A stretch of 7,833 nucleotides of DNA, from contig JAHIOK010000240.1 in assembly GCA_018895315.1 (NCBI GenBank), positions 1 through 7,833 on the forward strand, read 5' to 3'. Under the pieces are notes generated by a model. The model was given only the letters and a program-made list of their open reading frames with translations. It was not told where the DNA came from and made no database searches. A program made the position numbers and the translations under genes. Shown here piece by piece: positions 6,081 to 7,833 of this stretch. The DNA comes from Actinomycetota bacterium (lineage in GTDB: Bacteria; Actinomycetota; Actinomycetes; Actinomycetales; Microbacteriaceae). The stretch's first letter is position 1, and each line of letters starts with the position of its first letter.

Positions 6081-7763
6081 TCACTTCAGCAGTGCCGCTT
6101 TGAGGGTGTCCAGCCCCACCCCGCCGAGATCCAGCGCGGTGCGATGAAATTCGCGGATGTCGAAGTCCGCACCCTGACTCACCGCGGACGCGTCGCGGAT
6201 CTGCTCCCAGATTCGCTGTCCCACCTTGTATGCCGGCGCCTGACCAGGCCAACCGAAGTAGCGGTTCACCTCGAAGCGCACGAACTGCTCGTTCATGTTG
6301 ACGTTCTTCGAGGTGAAGTCGAGGGCGTAATCCCAGTCCCATTGCCCGGTGCCGTCGAGTCGCGGCTTGCCCAGGTGCACACCGATGTCGAGCACGACGC
6401 GAGCGGCGCGCATCCGCTGTCCGTCGAGCATCCCGAGCCGGTCCCCCGGGTCGTCGAGGTAACCGAGGTCTTGCATGAGGCGCTCGGCGTATAGCGCCCA
6501 GCCTTCCGCGTGTCCGGAGGTGCCGGCGAGCTGCCGACGGTAGGTGTTGAGTGTGGCGCGGTTGTATACCGCCTGCCCCAGCTGGAGGTGGTGCCCGGGA
6601 ACACCCTCGTGGTAGACCGTCGTGGTCTCACGCCAGGTGTTGAATTCGGTGACGCCCTCGGGCACTGACCACCACATCCGGCCCGCCCGCGAGAAGTCGT
6701 CGCTGGGACTGGTGTAGTAGATACCACCCTCTTGGGTGGGCGCGATCATGCACTCGAGCCGCTTGACCGGCTCCGGGATGTCGAAGTGGCTCTTCGAGAG
6801 CTCGTCGACGGCCCGATCGCTGAGCTGCTGCATCCACTCCTGCAGTGCCGCGGTGCCGTGCAGGGTGCGCGACGGATCGGCGTCGAGGATCGCGACCGCC
6901 TCAGCGACCGTCGCTCCCGGCTTGATCTCGTGCGCACCCGCCTCCTGCTGCTCGACCATGCGGGCCAGCTCCTCGATGCCCCACTCGTAGGTCTCATCGA
7001 GGTCGATGGTCGCCCCCAAGAAGTGCCGCGACTGCAGAGCATAGATCTCACGCCCGACGCCGTCCTCCTCGCGGGCGGCGGGGAGCAGTTCTTCGGCGAG
7101 GAATGCGGCGAGCCTGTCGTAGGCGGCCGCGGACACCGCCGCGCCCTGGCTCAGGTCGGATCTCAGGGAGTCCGGCAGTGGCTGCTGCTCGGCGAGGGAT
7201 GCGGATTCGGTGAAGTTGCGGAAGAACCCGTCGCGCGCCGCGTGCTTTCTGGCCTGCTCGATCACCTCGCGAACCTGCCGCTTGGCCGGGGTGATGCCCT
7301 TCTCGATGCCGAGCCGCAGGGTCTCGATGTATCCGTCGAGGGCGCCCGGCAGGTTCGCCAGTCGGCCGGAGATGTCCGCCCAGTTGCGCTCAGTGTCGGT
7401 GGGCATCAGATCCAGGATGTCGCGGATGCCCTGCGCCGGGCTCGCGATGACGTTCAGGTCGCGCATCCAGAGCCCGGCCTCATCCGACTGCTCCGCGAGC
7501 GTGAGCTCATTGGTCAGGTCGGTCTTCGTCACCCAGTCGACATCGTCGACGATGACGGCCTTTTCCAGCTTCGCCAGCACCGCGCTCCGTGCATCGACCC
7601 CGGCCTGGTGCCCGGCCGGGGAGAGGTCCTCGTACTCGTCATGTCTGCCCGGGATGCCGATCCAGGTCGCGACCGTGGGGTCGAGATCGGCCAGCGTGGT
7701 GACCCAGTCCTCCGCGATCTGATCGATCTGGGTCGGGGTCCTGGGGGTCACGGCATCAGTCAT
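6081..7763 (-). CDS. DUF885-family putative zinc metallopeptidase
   Basis: This 560-residue protein has no signal peptide or membrane segment, so it should be cytosolic. Length and motifs fit the DUF885 family, which is mostly helical and related to gluzincin-type metallopeptidases. The metal site is visible as YHEGVPGHHLQ (H385, E386, H391, H392) and, 28 residues on, GHAEGWALYAE (E420 as likely further ligand, E427 nearby). The spacing HE-x3-GHH is the family's own pattern and differs from classical HExxH. GGIYYTSPSDD (346-356) and the C-terminal FHRTALDLGGVGLDTLK are also family-like. The substrate is unknown; peptide turnover is the usual guess. The ATG has no clear ribosome binding site, but a promoter-like TAGGCT ends six bases before it. 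Two tandem TGA stops close the gene, and rpsA follows 152 bases later on the same strand with its own leader. Confidence 0.9.
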   Translation of the reverse strand: MTDAVTPRTPTQIDQIAEDWVTTLADLDPTVATWIGIPGRHDEYEDLSPAGHQAGVDARSAVLAKLEKAVIVDDVDWVTKTDLTNELTLAEQSDEAGLWMRDLNVIASPAQGIRDILDLMPTDTERNWADISGRLANLPGALDGYIETLRLGIEKGITPAKRQVREVIEQARKHAARDGFFRNFTESASLAEQQPLPDSLRSDLSQGAAVSAAAYDRLAAFLAEELLPAAREEDGVGREIYALQSRHFLGATIDLDETYEWGIEELARMVEQQEAGAHEIKPGATVAEAVAILDADPSRTLHGTAALQEWMQQLSDRAVDELSKSHFDIPEPVKRLECMIAPTQEGGIYYTSPSDDFSRAGRMWWSVPEGVTEFNTWRETTTVYHEGVPGHHLQLGQAVYNRATLNTYRRQLAGTSGHAEGWALYAERLMQDLGYLDDPGDRLGMLDGQRMRAARVVLDIGVHLGKPRLDGTGQWDWDYALDFTSKNVNMNEQFVRFEVNRYFGWPGQAPAYKVGQRIWEQIRDASAVSQGADFDIREFHRTALDLGGVGLDTLKAALLK

Positions 7764-7769
7764 ACCCCG

Positions 7770-7797
7770 AGCCTAGTGAGGTGTTACTCCTTGTCGA
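7770..7797 (-). promoter_or_regulatory. Putative leaderless promoter of the DUF885 gene
   Basis: On the minus strand TCGACA (7797-7792, five of six matches to TTGACA) is followed after 16 bases by TAGGCT (7775-7770), a TANNNT -10 box. Six bases then lead straight to ATG 7763. The spacing from -10 to ATG is the same as at the kinase gene. The -35 box lies within the last codons of the upstream gene. Confidence 0.45.
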
Positions 7798-7833
7798 GGT
7801 CGGTGTTCAGCAGCTCTGCGAGGGTCTCGAGCG
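7784..7833 (-). CDS. C-terminal end of an unidentified protein, cut by window edge
   Basis: Reading the minus strand from the window edge to TAA (7786-7784) gives LETLAELLNTDLDKE. Nearly every codon ends in G or C, as in the other genes, so this is very likely the end of a real gene. The residues form an acidic, helix-like tail that I do not recognise. It stops 20 bases before the DUF885 start and could be transcribed into it. Confidence 0.6.
   Translation of the reverse strand, partial: LETLAELLNTDLDKE

Noticed and set aside
1..7833. CRISPR arrays, tRNA or rRNA genes, insertion sequences or phage genes
   Set aside because: I saw no regularly spaced repeats, tRNA-like cloverleaf, transposase or terminal repeats anywhere in the window.

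Overview
The window comes from a high-GC Gram-positive bacterium, most likely an actinobacterium of the Microbacteriaceae (Microbacterium-like). The reasons are strong G/C bias at third codon positions, a four-domain ribosomal protein S1 with a Glu/Ala/Ser-rich tail ending in an actinobacterial-type helix, a SipW-type exported protein, and two genes whose start codons seem to lie at or next to a transcription start (leaderless mRNAs). The family assignment is from memory of protein styles, not a search.

Layout, left to right. (1) Positions 2-505 (+): the 3' part of a small secreted protein with a SipW-dependent-type signal sequence. (2) 611-1396 (+), with an alternative start at 515: an OmpR/PhoB-type response regulator. 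(3) 1383-2573 (-): a seven-helix membrane protein with a degenerate GGDEF domain. (4) 2570-4291 (-): a membrane PAS-containing sensor histidine kinase. Genes 4 and 3 form an operon, with an ATGA stop/start overlap and a strong internal ribosome binding site. This operon converges on the response regulator gene, and the coding regions overlap by 14 bp at their 3' ends. (5) 4292-4455: the kinase promoter region plus a strong terminator hairpin for rpsA. (6) 4456-5928 (-): rpsA. (7) 5929-6080: the rpsA leader, containing a nested inverted-repeat structure. (8) 6081-7763 (-): a DUF885-family putative zinc metallopeptidase. (9) 7784-7833 (-): the last 15 codons of an unidentified gene.

The kinase, degenerate-GGDEF protein and response regulator probably work as one signalling unit. 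The kinase senses a membrane or envelope cue and passes phosphate to Asp55 of the regulator. The GGDEF-like membrane protein cannot plausibly make c-di-GMP and may be an accessory sensor, nucleotide-binding module or scaffold. The pairing is inferred from gene proximity only. The kinase promoter carries an 11-bp-period direct repeat overlapping its putative -10 element, which is the geometry used by OmpR/PhoB-type regulators, so feedback control is possible.

The right half is housekeeping: rpsA with its own leader and terminator, and a cytosolic peptidase. The best candidates for undescribed biology are the three-component signalling locus and the structured rpsA leader.
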